Positions 35,600 through 43,392 of a DNA stretch of 64,000 bases are shown one piece after another. Source of the DNA: Nocardia cyriacigeorgica. GTDB taxonomy: Bacteria > Actinomycetota > Actinomycetes > Mycobacteriales > Mycobacteriaceae. Position 1 is the stretch's first letter; the number at the start of each line of letters is the position of its first letter. The stretch is taken from contig NZ_JARWNX010000022.1 of the NCBI RefSeq assembly GCF_029868385.1, positions 1 to 64,000 of the forward strand. Reading direction: 5' to 3'. A program made the translations under genes and the position numbers. Under the pieces are notes generated by a model. That model did no database searches and was not told the DNA's origin. It was given only the letters and a program-made list of their open reading frames with translations.

Positions 35600-36976
35600 T
35601 CAGGCGAGCTCGAAGTAGCGTTTCGATTCCCAGACCGACAGCTGCTCGTCGTCGCGTTCGGTCTCGGTGTGGAAGGTGAGCCACTCCCAGCGACGCAGGC
35701 CGATCCAGTAGTCGACGAGTTCGTCGCCGAGGTATTCGCGCAGGACGGTGTCCTGCTCGAGCGCCGCGATGGCGTCGTAGAGGTTCGACGGAATGCGGGG
35801 CGCGATCTCGCCCGGCGCTCCCCAGGCCATGAGCTCGTACGCGGCGGGCGGAGTCGGCTTCGTGTCGAGTCCGGCCAGGCCGGCGGCGAGGAAGGCGGCG
35901 AGGGCGAGGTAGGCGTTGGAGTCGGCGGAGGGGATCCGGTACTCGAGCCGGCTGGCGTCCGGCCCGGCCAGCACGGCCCGCACGGCGCAGGACTTGTTGG
36001 CCACGCCCCAGGTCAGCGTCGTCGGCGGACCCTCGAGGTCCAGCAGTCGCCGGTACGCGGTGATCGTGGGCAGGGCGAAGCTCGTGGCCCCCGCCAGCGA
36101 ACCCATCACGCCGCCGAGGAAGTGCCGCATGTGTTCGCTGGGCTGTTCCGGGGCGGCGGCGTCGAAGAAGAGATTGCCGTGGTCGTCGCTGACCGAGACG
36201 TTCAGGTGCGAAGCCTGTCCGTACTCGGCGGACCACTTCGACATGAACGTGACGCTGCGGTCCTGGGCGTAGGCGACCTCGCGCATGACCTGCCGCGTGC
36301 GCGCCCACAGGTCGGCGGCGGTCACCGCATCGGCGGGGGCGAGGTTGAATTCGATCTGACCGCTCGCGGCCTCGTCGGACCATGCCTCCCAGGCGATGCC
36401 GAGTTCGTCGAGCCGGGCGGTCACGGCCTCGCCGTAGGCGATGAAGTCCGGCGATTTCGCCAGCACGCCGGCGGCTCCGGCGTTGCCACCGAGCGGGCTC
36501 AGGCCTTGGTAATCCTGGGCGCGGGCCTGGTCGATCGACTCCTTGAACACCGTCGCCTCGATCTCGACCGACGCCTTGACGGTGAGGCCGCGCTCGGCGT
36601 ACGCCGCGACGATCCGCTTGAGCGCCTGCCGGGGGTCGGCTTCCACGGGCGACCCGTCGGCCGTCCAGAAGTCGCAGATCACCGAGGCGACACCCGGTTT
36701 CCACTCCACGAGCGTGTTCTCGTCGGGGCGCATGTAGAGGTCGGGCATGAAGCCCTGCCTGCGCCACTTCGGATAGGCGAAGCCGAACTGGGCGTGGTTG
36801 GTCAGGTCGAGGCCGAGGATGAGATCCGGGAACGCGATGCCTTTGCTGCCCGCGGCCCGGTACTTGGCGGGGGAGACGACCTTGCCCACCAGTACGCCGT
36901 CGTGGTTCGTCGCTTCGACGCGGATGCCGGCGAGGTTGTCGATCTGGTCGATCGAGATGCGTTCAGCGCTCACCAC
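35600..36976 (-). CDS. Glutamine-synthetase-like gamma-glutamyl-amine ligase
   Basis: 458 residues from GTG 36976 (or GTG 36973), overlapping the upstream gene by 14 bases. Type I glutamine synthetase fold: ATP/metal region VKASVEIEATVFKES, QIEFNLAPADAVTAAD, QASHLNVSVSDDHGN, and the Arg/ATP segment ANKSCAVRAV with RLEYRIPSADSNAYLALAAF. Several positions strictly kept in true glutamine synthetases differ (NKSCA in place of NRSAA), which fits the catabolic GlnA paralogues such as PuuA, IpuC and the aniline and cyclic-amine ligases. The proposed reaction is ATP-dependent joining of an amine to the gamma-carboxyl of glutamate. The amine cannot be deduced. Confidence 0.85.
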   Translation of the reverse strand: MVSAERISIDQIDNLAGIRVEATNHDGVLVGKVVSPAKYRAAGSKGIAFPDLILGLDLTNHAQFGFAYPKWRRQGFMPDLYMRPDENTLVEWKPGVASVICDFWTADGSPVEADPRQALKRIVAAYAERGLTVKASVEIEATVFKESIDQARAQDYQGLSPLGGNAGAAGVLAKSPDFIAYGEAVTARLDELGIAWEAWSDEAASGQIEFNLAPADAVTAADLWARTRQVMREVAYAQDRSVTFMSKWSAEYGQASHLNVSVSDDHGNLFFDAAAPEQPSEHMRHFLGGVMGSLAGATSFALPTITAYRRLLDLEGPPTTLTWGVANKSCAVRAVLAGPDASRLEYRIPSADSNAYLALAAFLAAGLAGLDTKPTPPAAYELMAWGAPGEIAPRIPSNLYDAIAALEQDTVLREYLGDELVDYWIGLRRWEWLTFHTETERDDEQLSVWESKRYFELA

Positions 36977-37595
36977 ACACCACCTGGAGGTTCGCGCCCA
37001 GCAGCGAGGAGAACGCGGTGAACGAGACGTTGACGCCGAACTCGCCGCTCTCGAGGACTTCGAGCAGCGTCGACCGCCCCTGGAAGAAGCTGGTCAGCGC
37101 GGCGGCGGTGCCGAACAAGCCCTGACCGTCCGGGCCGGGCTCGCCGAGGACGACCACGCTGTCGTCGTCGGCGCAGTAGATGTGCAAACCGGTCGGCAGG
37201 CCGGGGAAAGCGCCCGCGCGGCGCCAGAATTCCTCGGCGGCGGCGCGCCACTCGGTGACCCGACCGGACAGGAGTTGCTCGACCTCCTTGGCGAATACGT
37301 CATCGCCGGTTTCGGCGGGCACAGGGTCGGACCAGCGGACCTGCCAGGTGACCTCGGCGTCATCCGTCGCATCGGCCGTCACGACGACGTCGGACCCGGT
37401 GAACGTCACGTGCGCCCGCTGGGCGTCGGTGGCCGAATGCAACGACACGGTCCGGGGGGTGCTTCCTGCCGAGACCCGGTCACCCCGCTCGAGCCCCTCG
37501 CGAAGACAGCGCATTACCGACAGCACCATCGGTGTGCGTCGCCCGGCGACTGTCACCGTCCCGGTGACGGCCTCCGGGTCTGTTGTATGTGGCAT
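36963..37595 (-). CDS. Uncharacterised protein, first gene of the gamma-glutamylation operon
   Basis: 210 residues from ATG 37595. No family is recognised with certainty. The first half is strand-rich and polar (VTFTGSDVVVTADATDDAEV); the second half contains GLHIYCADDDSVVVLGEPGP and ends GVNVSFTAFSSLLGANLQVV. There is no signal peptide, membrane segment or cysteine motif. Its stop lies within the start of the glutamine-synthetase-like gene, so it is translationally coupled to it and is expected to work with it, perhaps as a binding or accessory subunit. The name should remain hypothetical. Confidence 0.7.
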   Translation of the reverse strand: MPHTTDPEAVTGTVTVAGRRTPMVLSVMRCLREGLERGDRVSAGSTPRTVSLHSATDAQRAHVTFTGSDVVVTADATDDAEVTWQVRWSDPVPAETGDDVFAKEVEQLLSGRVTEWRAAAEEFWRRAGAFPGLPTGLHIYCADDDSVVVLGEPGPDGQGLFGTAAALTSFFQGRSTLLEVLESGEFGVNVSFTAFSSLLGANLQVVCGER

Positions 37596-37712
37596 CTCGA
37601 CACCTCGGATCTAATCATTTGACCTAACCATTTGATTAAGTCTGATGATTAGAGTCACACTGTTGCCGTCATCACGTCAAGGGGATGGCGGGAATTTTTC
37701 GAAGGAGGCGCC
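37596..37712 (-). promoter_or_regulatory. Divergent operator region between the amine operon and the hydrolase
   Basis: AT-rich island in GC-rich DNA. CTAATCAT at 37611-37618 and ATGATTAG at 37645-37652 form a perfect 8-base inverted repeat; TAATCA (37612-37617) also pairs with TGATTA at 37632-37637. TTTGACCTAAC at 37618-37628 resembles TTTGACTAAC at 38699-38708, just before the TetR gene. The arrangement suggests that this TetR controls both divergent units and itself. Ribosome site ggagg precedes ATG 37713. Confidence 0.55.
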
Positions 37713-38695
37713 ATGGCGCAGTCGATGCAAGCGATGCTCGATGTGCTGGACGACGACGCACGAGCGGCCGCGGAGGCTCTGCTACGGGAGGCGCCCGCCC
37801 CGCCGTATCACCGGTATGGCGTGGCGGGGATGCGGGCGATATTCGACAGTGATTCCCGCCTGCCGGCGCAGACGCAGGTCGCCGAGGTGCTCGATCTCGG
37901 CATCGGCACACCGCATGGCGAGCTCACCATCCGGTGTTACCGTCCGTCGCTCGACCCCGGACTGCCCGCGCTGATGTACGTCCACGGTGGAGGTTTCGTG
38001 ATCGGAACCCTGGACGGCGTCGACGAACTGTGCCGGAGTTTGGCGGTGGCCGCGGGCTGTGTGGTGGTATCCGTCGATTACCGGCGCGCACCGGAATGGG
38101 TGTTTCCCGCCGCTGCCGACGACTGCCTCGCCGTCTATGACCGGCTCGAGCGTCGAGGCGACGAGTTCGGGATCGACTCGACTCGACTGGCACTGGCGGG
38201 CGACAGCGCCGGCGGGAATCTCGTGCTATCGGTGTGCACGTCACTGGCGGCCGCGGGGCGCCCACTGCCGACATGTCTGGTGGTGGCCTATCCTGCGACG
38301 TCTGCCTCCTTCGAGGGGCCGTCCTGGGAAGCGTTCGAGTATGCCCCCGTGCTGTGCAAGGCCGATGCCGAGTGGTTCTGGCGGCCTATGCCGACACGGA
38401 AGCGCGGCGGGACCCGCGGGCGGTGCCTGAGCTGTCGACGAGCCTCTATGCCCTGCCGCCGATGCTTGTCGTGTCCGCCGAAGTGGATCCACTGCGATCG
38501 GACTACGAGCGTTTCGCCGCGCTCGCCGCGTCTGCCGGTGTCGAGGTGGAGATGCGGCGCTACGACGGCGTGGCTCATGGGTTCTTCACCGAAGTGCGGA
38601 CGCTGTGCAAGGCGCGACGGGCCGTTGCGGATGCGGCACTGTTCCTACGTGCTCGCTTCCCAGCAGAACTTGGCTACGCTGGTCGGTGTACCTAG
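37713..38695 (+). CDS. Hormone-sensitive-lipase family alpha/beta hydrolase, frameshifted at 38380-38381
   Basis: From ATG 37713 the first frame gives 220-odd residues with the HSL oxyanion motif YVHGGGFVIGTLD, then SVDYRRAPEWVFPAA and the nucleophile GDSAGGNLVL. At TTCTGGCGG (GG at 38380-38381) the frame is lost; one added G gives WFWAAYADTEARRDPRAVP and continues in the other frame through LVVSAEVDPLRSDYERFA (catalytic Asp) and YDGVAHGFF (catalytic His) to a stop at 38695. The repaired protein would be about 327 residues, normal for the family. It probably hydrolyses a short-chain ester or lactone. Divergent from the amine operon and followed by a TetR gene. Confidence 0.8.
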
Positions 38696-38709
38696 ACGTT
38701 TGACTAACT
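38693..38709 (+). promoter_or_regulatory. Candidate TetR operator upstream of the 38745 gene
   Basis: TAGACGTTTGACTAACT, an imperfect dyad (TAGnC...GnCTA) that also overlaps the hydrolase stop. It shares TTTGAC-TAAC with the divergent region at 37618-37628. Position 36 bases before the TetR start suits autoregulation. Confidence 0.4.
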
Positions 38710-38744
38710 CGGGCCCTTGGGCCAGCCGAGCGAAGGAGTGGACA

Positions 38745-39347
38745 ATGGCGCACGTCCCCGCGGCCGAACGCCGCCGCCAGATCATCGAGGCGGCGGCGCG
38801 GGTGATCGGTCGCGAGGGAGTTGCCAAGGCCACGACTCGTCGGATCGGCGCTGAGGCGAATGCGAACATCGGCACTCTCCACTACACCTTCGGCAGCAAA
38901 GAAGATCTCCTCGACGCGACCTTCGCCTACTGCTGGGACGTGGCCAGCGAGATCGTCGACGCCGCCGTCGCGGTGGGTGCCGGGCCGAATGGAACCGCGC
39001 GCGAGATGTTGACCCGCTACGTGGAGCTGGCGATCGCCGACCCCGACCTGATCGCCGCGCAGTACCAACTGCTGAATTGGGCCGTTGTGGACGAGACGCG
39101 CAGCGGTGCGGCGATAGGGGTCATGCGAAGGCTCGACGAGCTCGTCGAGCAGGGGTTGCAGCGAGCGGGCTGGTCCGAGGATCTCTCGGTCACGCGTGAG
39201 CGCTTCGCGCGGATCGTCGGCTCGGTGCTCGATGGCATCCTGCTGCGCTTCGTCGTCGCGCGCTCGGAAGAGAAGCTGCGGGCCGATCTCGCGACCGCCA
39301 TCGAGCTCGTGGACGCGGCATTCGTGGGAGTGGCCGCGACGCGGTGA
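38745..39347 (+). CDS. TetR-family regulator, probable controller of the amine operon
   Basis: 200 residues from ATG 38745 (ribosome site aaggag). HTH region: ERRRQIIEAAARVIGREGVA then KATTRRIGAEANANIGTLHYTF with recognition helix NIGTLHYTFGSKEDLL. The remaining helices form a TetR_C-type ligand domain. The open frame upstream belongs to the hydrolase nonsense frame. Shared TTTGAC-TAAC motifs in its own promoter and in the divergent region at 37.6 kb make it the best local candidate for control of the gamma-glutamylation operon and of the hydrolase. The inducer is unknown, plausibly the amine or a pathway acid. Confidence 0.9.
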   Translation: MAHVPAAERRRQIIEAAARVIGREGVAKATTRRIGAEANANIGTLHYTFGSKEDLLDATFAYCWDVASEIVDAAVAVGAGPNGTAREMLTRYVELAIADPDLIAAQYQLLNWAVVDETRSGAAIGVMRRLDELVEQGLQRAGWSEDLSVTRERFARIVGSVLDGILLRFVVARSEEKLRADLATAIELVDAAFVGVAATR

Positions 39348-39437
39348 GGCGTCGTGGCCGATGACTCGAAGGACGCGAGCGAGGATCTGCTGGAGGCGGC
39401 GCGGGAGCGTCCCGAGCTGATCCGCCGGCCCGCCTGC

Positions 39438-40031
39438 TCATCTGACGCCGACAATGCGTAATGCCATGTCGGCGTAGGCGGTACCGATGTCGTCCGGCGA
39501 CCAGTCACCGGCCTCGCGATACCAGCGGGCGATATCGATGCCGAGCGACAGTAGGGCGACGGCGGCGATCCGCGGGTCGGGGGTGTGGAAGACGCCCGCT
39601 TGGACGCCGCGCTCGACCAGCTCCCGCATGGCTTGATCGATGCGGTGGCGGATGTCGAGGATCTCGGTGAGGTGCTCGGGGCTGAGCGACTTCAGCTCGT
39701 AGTTGACGATCCGGGCGTTGGTGTGTCCGCGGGCGTGGTACACCGCGAAATCGTGGATCACATTGCGTAGTGCGGTGATCGGGTCGCTGGACGATGCGGC
39801 CGCCTTGTGTACCAGTTCGAGTGTCGCGTCGTGGCCCGATCGTGAGATCAGGTAGAGCAGTTCCTCTTTGGACCTGTGATGCACATAGACCGCGGCCGGG
39901 CTCATGCCCGCGGCGGCGGCGATATCGCGAGTCGTCGTCGCGTTGAAGCCCTTGTCGGCGAATGCGGCGGCGGCGGCTTCCAGGAGCCGTGCGCGCGTCG
40001 CGTCGCCACGGGGTTCGGTCGTCTCGGTCAT
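39438..40031 (-). CDS. TetR-family regulator, probable controller of the beta-oxidation operon
   Basis: 197 residues from ATG 40031. HTH: TRARLLEAAAAAFADKGFNA then TTTRDIAAAAGMSPAAVYVH with HRSKEELLYLI. The C-terminal domain carries ARIVNYELKSLSPEHLTEIL, as in the TetR proteins that control fatty-acid and steroid catabolism (KstR2-like shape). It is divergent from the thiolase gene, 152 bases away, with the palindrome CTAAGC-N4-GCTTAG between them, a typical arrangement for acyl-CoA-responsive repressors. Confidence 0.9.
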   Translation of the reverse strand: MTETTEPRGDATRARLLEAAAAAFADKGFNATTTRDIAAAAGMSPAAVYVHHRSKEELLYLISRSGHDATLELVHKAAASSSDPITALRNVIHDFAVYHARGHTNARIVNYELKSLSPEHLTEILDIRHRIDQAMRELVERGVQAGVFHTPDPRIAAVALLSLGIDIARWYREAGDWSPDDIGTAYADMALRIVGVR

Positions 40032-40151
40032 GGGATCGCCATTATCTCGCCTCCGAGGGGCCCGCTGTTCGCCGGTGCTGTGATGTGGCTAACAGGAAGC
40101 CGCACGCTCGCGGCTATTGACGGCGCTCGGCAGCCTCCTGCACCATGCATT

Positions 40152-40167
40152 CTAAGCAAGCGCTTAG
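40152..40167 (+). promoter_or_regulatory. Palindromic operator CTAAGC-AAGC-GCTTAG before the thiolase gene
   Basis: Perfect 6-base arms with a 4-base centre at 40152-40167, 17 bases before ATG 40184. Similar CAAGCGCTTG-like dyads are common targets of acyl-CoA-responsive TetR repressors. The adjacent divergent TetR gene is the expected binder. Confidence 0.6.
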
Positions 40168-40183
40168 TTACTGAGGAGGTTCG

Positions 40184-41404
40184 ATGCCGGAAGCTGTGAT
40201 CGTCGCCGCTGCCCGTTCCCCGATCGGCCGTGCGGGTAAGGGGTCACTGAAGGACATGCGTCCCGATGACCTGACCGTTCAGATGGTGCGTGCCGCATTG
40301 GCTCAGGTGCCGGACCTCGACCCGGCCCGAGTCGAAGATCTCGTTCTCGGCTGCGGGCAGCCCGCCGGCGAGTCGGGGTTCAATCTGGCGCGGGTGGTCG
40401 CGGTACAGGCCGGGCTCGACACGGTCCCCGGCACCACAGTCAACCGGTACTGTTCGTCGAGTCTCCAGACCACGCGCATGGCGCTGCACGCCATCAAGGC
40501 GGGCGAGGGTGATGTGTTCATCTCGGCCGGCGTCGAGACGGTGAGCAGGTTCGTCAAGGGCAGTGCCGACGGCATGCCCGACACCCAGAACCCGATCTTC
40601 GCGGACGCGGTCGCCCGCACAGTCGAGCGTGCCACCGGCGGCGCAGCCTCCTGGGCCGACCCGCGGAGCAACGGTGCGCTGCCCGATGTGTACATCGCCA
40701 TGGGCCAGACCGCGGAGAACGTCGCCCAGCTCACCGGGATCACCCGCGCCGAGCAGGACGCATTCGGTGTCCGCTCACAGAATCTCGCCGAAAAGGCCAT
40801 CGCCAACGGCTTCTGGGCCACCGACATCACCCCGGTGACCTTGCCCGACGGCACCGTCGTCAGCGCCGATGACGGCCCGCGCCCTGGTGTGACGCTGGAG
40901 GCGGTGAGCCAGCTGAAGCCGGCATTCCGGCCCGACGGCACGGTGACGGCGGGTAACTGCTGTGCCCTCAACGACGGCGCGGCGGCCCTGGTGATCATGT
41001 CCGATACCAGGGCAAAGGAATTGGGCCTGACTCCGCTCGCGCGTATCGTCAGCACCGGTGTGTCCGGCTTGTCCCCGGAGATCATGGGCCTCGGTCCGGT
41101 CGAGGCGTCGAAGCAGGCGCTGCGGCGCGCCGGTCTCACCATCGACGATATCGACCTGGTCGAGATCAACGAGGCCTTCGCTGTGCAGGTGATCGGCTCG
41201 GCCCGGGAACTGGGGACTCCCGAAGACAAGCTCAATGTCAACGGCGGCGCGATCGCGGTGGGCCACCCGTTCGGCATGACCGGCGCCCGGATCACGAGCA
41301 CATTGATCAACTCGCTGCGCTACCACGACGAACAGTTCGGGTTGGAGACGATGTGTGTCGGTGGCGGTCAGGGTATGGCCATGGTGCTGGAGCGTCTGTC
41401 GTGA
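40184..41404 (+). CDS. Acetyl-CoA C-acyltransferase (thiolase)
   Basis: 406 residues from ATG 40184, ribosome site gaggagg. Catalytic residues: nucleophilic Cys in NRYCSSSLQT, His in GHPFGMTGAR and second Cys in CVGGGQGMAMV. Length and the EINEAFAVQV block are those of degradative thiolases. It cleaves a 3-ketoacyl-CoA. First gene of an operon of beta-oxidation-type enzymes (two SDRs, MaoC hydratase, kinase-like protein) tightly spaced downstream. Controlled most likely by the divergent TetR protein. Confidence 0.92.
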   Translation: MPEAVIVAAARSPIGRAGKGSLKDMRPDDLTVQMVRAALAQVPDLDPARVEDLVLGCGQPAGESGFNLARVVAVQAGLDTVPGTTVNRYCSSSLQTTRMALHAIKAGEGDVFISAGVETVSRFVKGSADGMPDTQNPIFADAVARTVERATGGAASWADPRSNGALPDVYIAMGQTAENVAQLTGITRAEQDAFGVRSQNLAEKAIANGFWATDITPVTLPDGTVVSADDGPRPGVTLEAVSQLKPAFRPDGTVTAGNCCALNDGAAALVIMSDTRAKELGLTPLARIVSTGVSGLSPEIMGLGPVEASKQALRRAGLTIDDIDLVEINEAFAVQVIGSARELGTPEDKLNVNGGAIAVGHPFGMTGARITSTLINSLRYHDEQFGLETMCVGGGQGMAMVLERLS

Positions 41405-42156
41405 CCGGCCGTTTCGCGGGAAAGACCGCGATCGTCACCGGCGCGAGCCGTGGCATCGGCCTCGGCATCGCGCAACGGCTGGTGCACGACGGCGCGAAGG
41501 TCGTCATCACCGCCCGCAAACAAGATGCCCTCGATGCGGCGGTCGAGCAGCTCGGCGGACCCGAGCATGCTCTCGGTGTCGCCGGGCACGCCGACGATAC
41601 CGCGCATCAGGAAGAGACCGTCGGCCGTGCGATCGAAACATTCGGTGGCGCCGACCTATTGGTCAACAACACCGGAATCAATCCGGTGTACGGCCCGATG
41701 ATCGACATGGATCTGCACGCCGCACGCAAGATCATCGAGGTCAACTGTCTGGCCGCGCTGTCGTGGACCCAGCACGTGCACAAGGCGTGGATGGCCGAGC
41801 ACGGTGGCGCGGTGGTCAACGTGTCATCGGTGGCCGGGATCCGCCCCGCGCCCGGAATCGGCTTCTACGGCGCGAGCAAAGCGATGCTCACCTACCTCAC
41901 CCAGGAACTCGCGGTGGAACTCGGCCCGCAGCTGCGGATCAACGCGGTCGCCCCGGCCGTGGTGAAGACCAAGTTCGCCACCGCCCTCTATGAGGGCCGG
42001 GAATCCGAACTCGCCGCGACCTACCCGCTCGGGCGACTCGGCGTGCCCGAGGACATCGCGGGCGCGGTGGCGTTCCTGCTCTCCGACGACGCTGCCTGGA
42101 TCACCGGCCAGCTACTGGTCCTCGACGGCGGCGTCATGCTGACCGGCGGCGTCTGA
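41401..42156 (+). CDS. Short-chain dehydrogenase/reductase
   Basis: 251 residues from GTG 41401, overlapping the thiolase stop (GTGA). Classical SDR: cofactor motif TGASRGIGLG, NNTG (variant of NNAG) in LLVNNTGINP, catalytic Ser in VNVSSVAGI and YxxxK in YGASKAMLT. The C-terminal PEDIAGAVAFLLSDDAAWIT block is complete. Probably a 3-hydroxyacyl-CoA dehydrogenase or related oxidoreductase of the operon's acyl chain. Confidence 0.9.
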   Translation: MTGRFAGKTAIVTGASRGIGLGIAQRLVHDGAKVVITARKQDALDAAVEQLGGPEHALGVAGHADDTAHQEETVGRAIETFGGADLLVNNTGINPVYGPMIDMDLHAARKIIEVNCLAALSWTQHVHKAWMAEHGGAVVNVSSVAGIRPAPGIGFYGASKAMLTYLTQELAVELGPQLRINAVAPAVVKTKFATALYEGRESELAATYPLGRLGVPEDIAGAVAFLLSDDAAWITGQLLVLDGGVMLTGGV

Positions 42157-42184
42157 CAACAACATTCGACTCCAGGAGAAACCT

Positions 42185-42943
42185 ATGAGCACCCCGACCA
42201 GAACCGCGATCGTCACCGGCGCGGCCCGTGGCATCGGCGCGGGCGTGGCCCGCCGGCTCGCCGCCGACGGCCTGGCCGTGGCCGTGATCGACCTCGACGA
42301 GGTCGCCGGCAAGCCGGTCGTCGAACAGATCGAGGCTGCGGGTGGCCGCGCGATCGCCGTCGGCGCCGACGTATCCGACGAAGCCGCCGTGGCCGCGGCC
42401 GTCGAGCGGGTCACCGCCGAACTCGGCGCACCTACTGTGCTGGTCAACAATGCGGGCATCATCCGTGACAACATGTTGTTCCGGATGACGACCGACGACT
42501 GGGACGCCGTGATGAACGTGCACCTGCGTGGCTCGTTCCTGATGACCCGCGCGATCCAGAAGTACATGGTCGAGGCCGGATTCGGGCGCATCGTCAACCT
42601 GTCGAGCACATCGGCCCTCGGTAATCGCGGCCAGGCCAACTACGCGGCGGCGAAGGCGGGTCTGCAAGGCTTCACCAAGACCCTGGCGTTCGAACTCGGC
42701 AAATTCGGGGTCACCGCCAATGCCGTCGCGCCCGGCTTTATCGAAACCGAGATGACGGCCGCCACCGCGGCACGTGTCGGTATCCCGTTCGAGGATTTCA
42801 AAGCCGGTGCCGCCGAGCAGATCCCGGTCGCGCGCACCGGTGTGCCCGACGATATCGCGCACGCGGTGTCGTTCTTCGTCAGCGAAGGCGCCGGTTTCGT
42901 TTCCGGCCAGGTGCTCTACGTCGCGGGAGGGCCGACGGTATGA
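42185..42943 (+). CDS. FabG-like 3-oxoacyl reductase (SDR)
   Basis: 252 residues from ATG 42185, ribosome site caggaga. SDR motifs: TGAARGIGAG, VNNAGI, catalytic Ser in VNLSSTSA and YxxxK in YAAAKAGLQG, with the FabG-like tail DDIAHAVSFFVSEGAGFVSG. A second SDR in the same operon suggests either a reductive and an oxidative step or two different hydroxyacyl substrates. Stop overlaps the MaoC start (ATGA). Confidence 0.9.
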   Translation: MSTPTRTAIVTGAARGIGAGVARRLAADGLAVAVIDLDEVAGKPVVEQIEAAGGRAIAVGADVSDEAAVAAAVERVTAELGAPTVLVNNAGIIRDNMLFRMTTDDWDAVMNVHLRGSFLMTRAIQKYMVEAGFGRIVNLSSTSALGNRGQANYAAAKAGLQGFTKTLAFELGKFGVTANAVAPGFIETEMTAATAARVGIPFEDFKAGAAEQIPVARTGVPDDIAHAVSFFVSEGAGFVSGQVLYVAGGPTV

Positions 42944-43392
42944 GGACGTTGGAGGGTGTGGCCGAACTCGAAGCCGCGGTGGGTTCGCACCTCGGTTACT
43001 CCGAGTGGCACACCATCACCCAGTCGCAGATCAACGCCTTCGCCGACGCGACCGGTGACCACCAGTGGATTCACATCGACACCGAGAGGGCCGCGGGCGG
43101 TCCGTTCGGCACCACCATCGCCCACGGGTACCTGACCTTGTCGCTGGTGCCGCGGCTGGTCGCGCAGATCTATCGGGTCGAAGGCGTGCGGATGGCGGTC
43201 AACTACGGTGCCAACAAGTTGCGGTTCCCGGCCCCGGTGCCTGTGGACTCGAAGGTGCGCGCCGGGGTCGAGCTGATCTCGGTCGCACCGGGCCCGGCCG
43301 GGCATCTGGTCACCGCCGAGGTCACCATCGAGCGCGAAGGCGGCGACAAGCCGGTCTGCGTGGTCGAGTCGTTGGCCCTCGTGGTGGCCTGA
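42940..43392 (+). CDS. MaoC-like enoyl-CoA hydratase (R-specific type)
   Basis: 150 residues from ATG 42940. Single hot-dog fold with the hydratase-2 motif DATGDHQWIHIDTERAAGGP, where the Asp and His are catalytic, and the TIAHGYLTLSLVPRL block. It hydrates a trans-2-enoyl-CoA to the (R)-3-hydroxyacyl-CoA, which suits a FabG-type partner. Stop shares bases with the next start (TGATG). Confidence 0.92.
   Translation: MRTLEGVAELEAAVGSHLGYSEWHTITQSQINAFADATGDHQWIHIDTERAAGGPFGTTIAHGYLTLSLVPRLVAQIYRVEGVRMAVNYGANKLRFPAPVPVDSKVRAGVELISVAPGPAGHLVTAEVTIEREGGDKPVCVVESLALVVA

Noticed and set aside
39355..39462. Short plus-strand frame after the TetR gene (ADDSKDASEDLLEAARERPE)
   Set aside because: Composition looks protein-like, but the frame is about 35 codons, has no ribosome site and overlaps the next gene's end.
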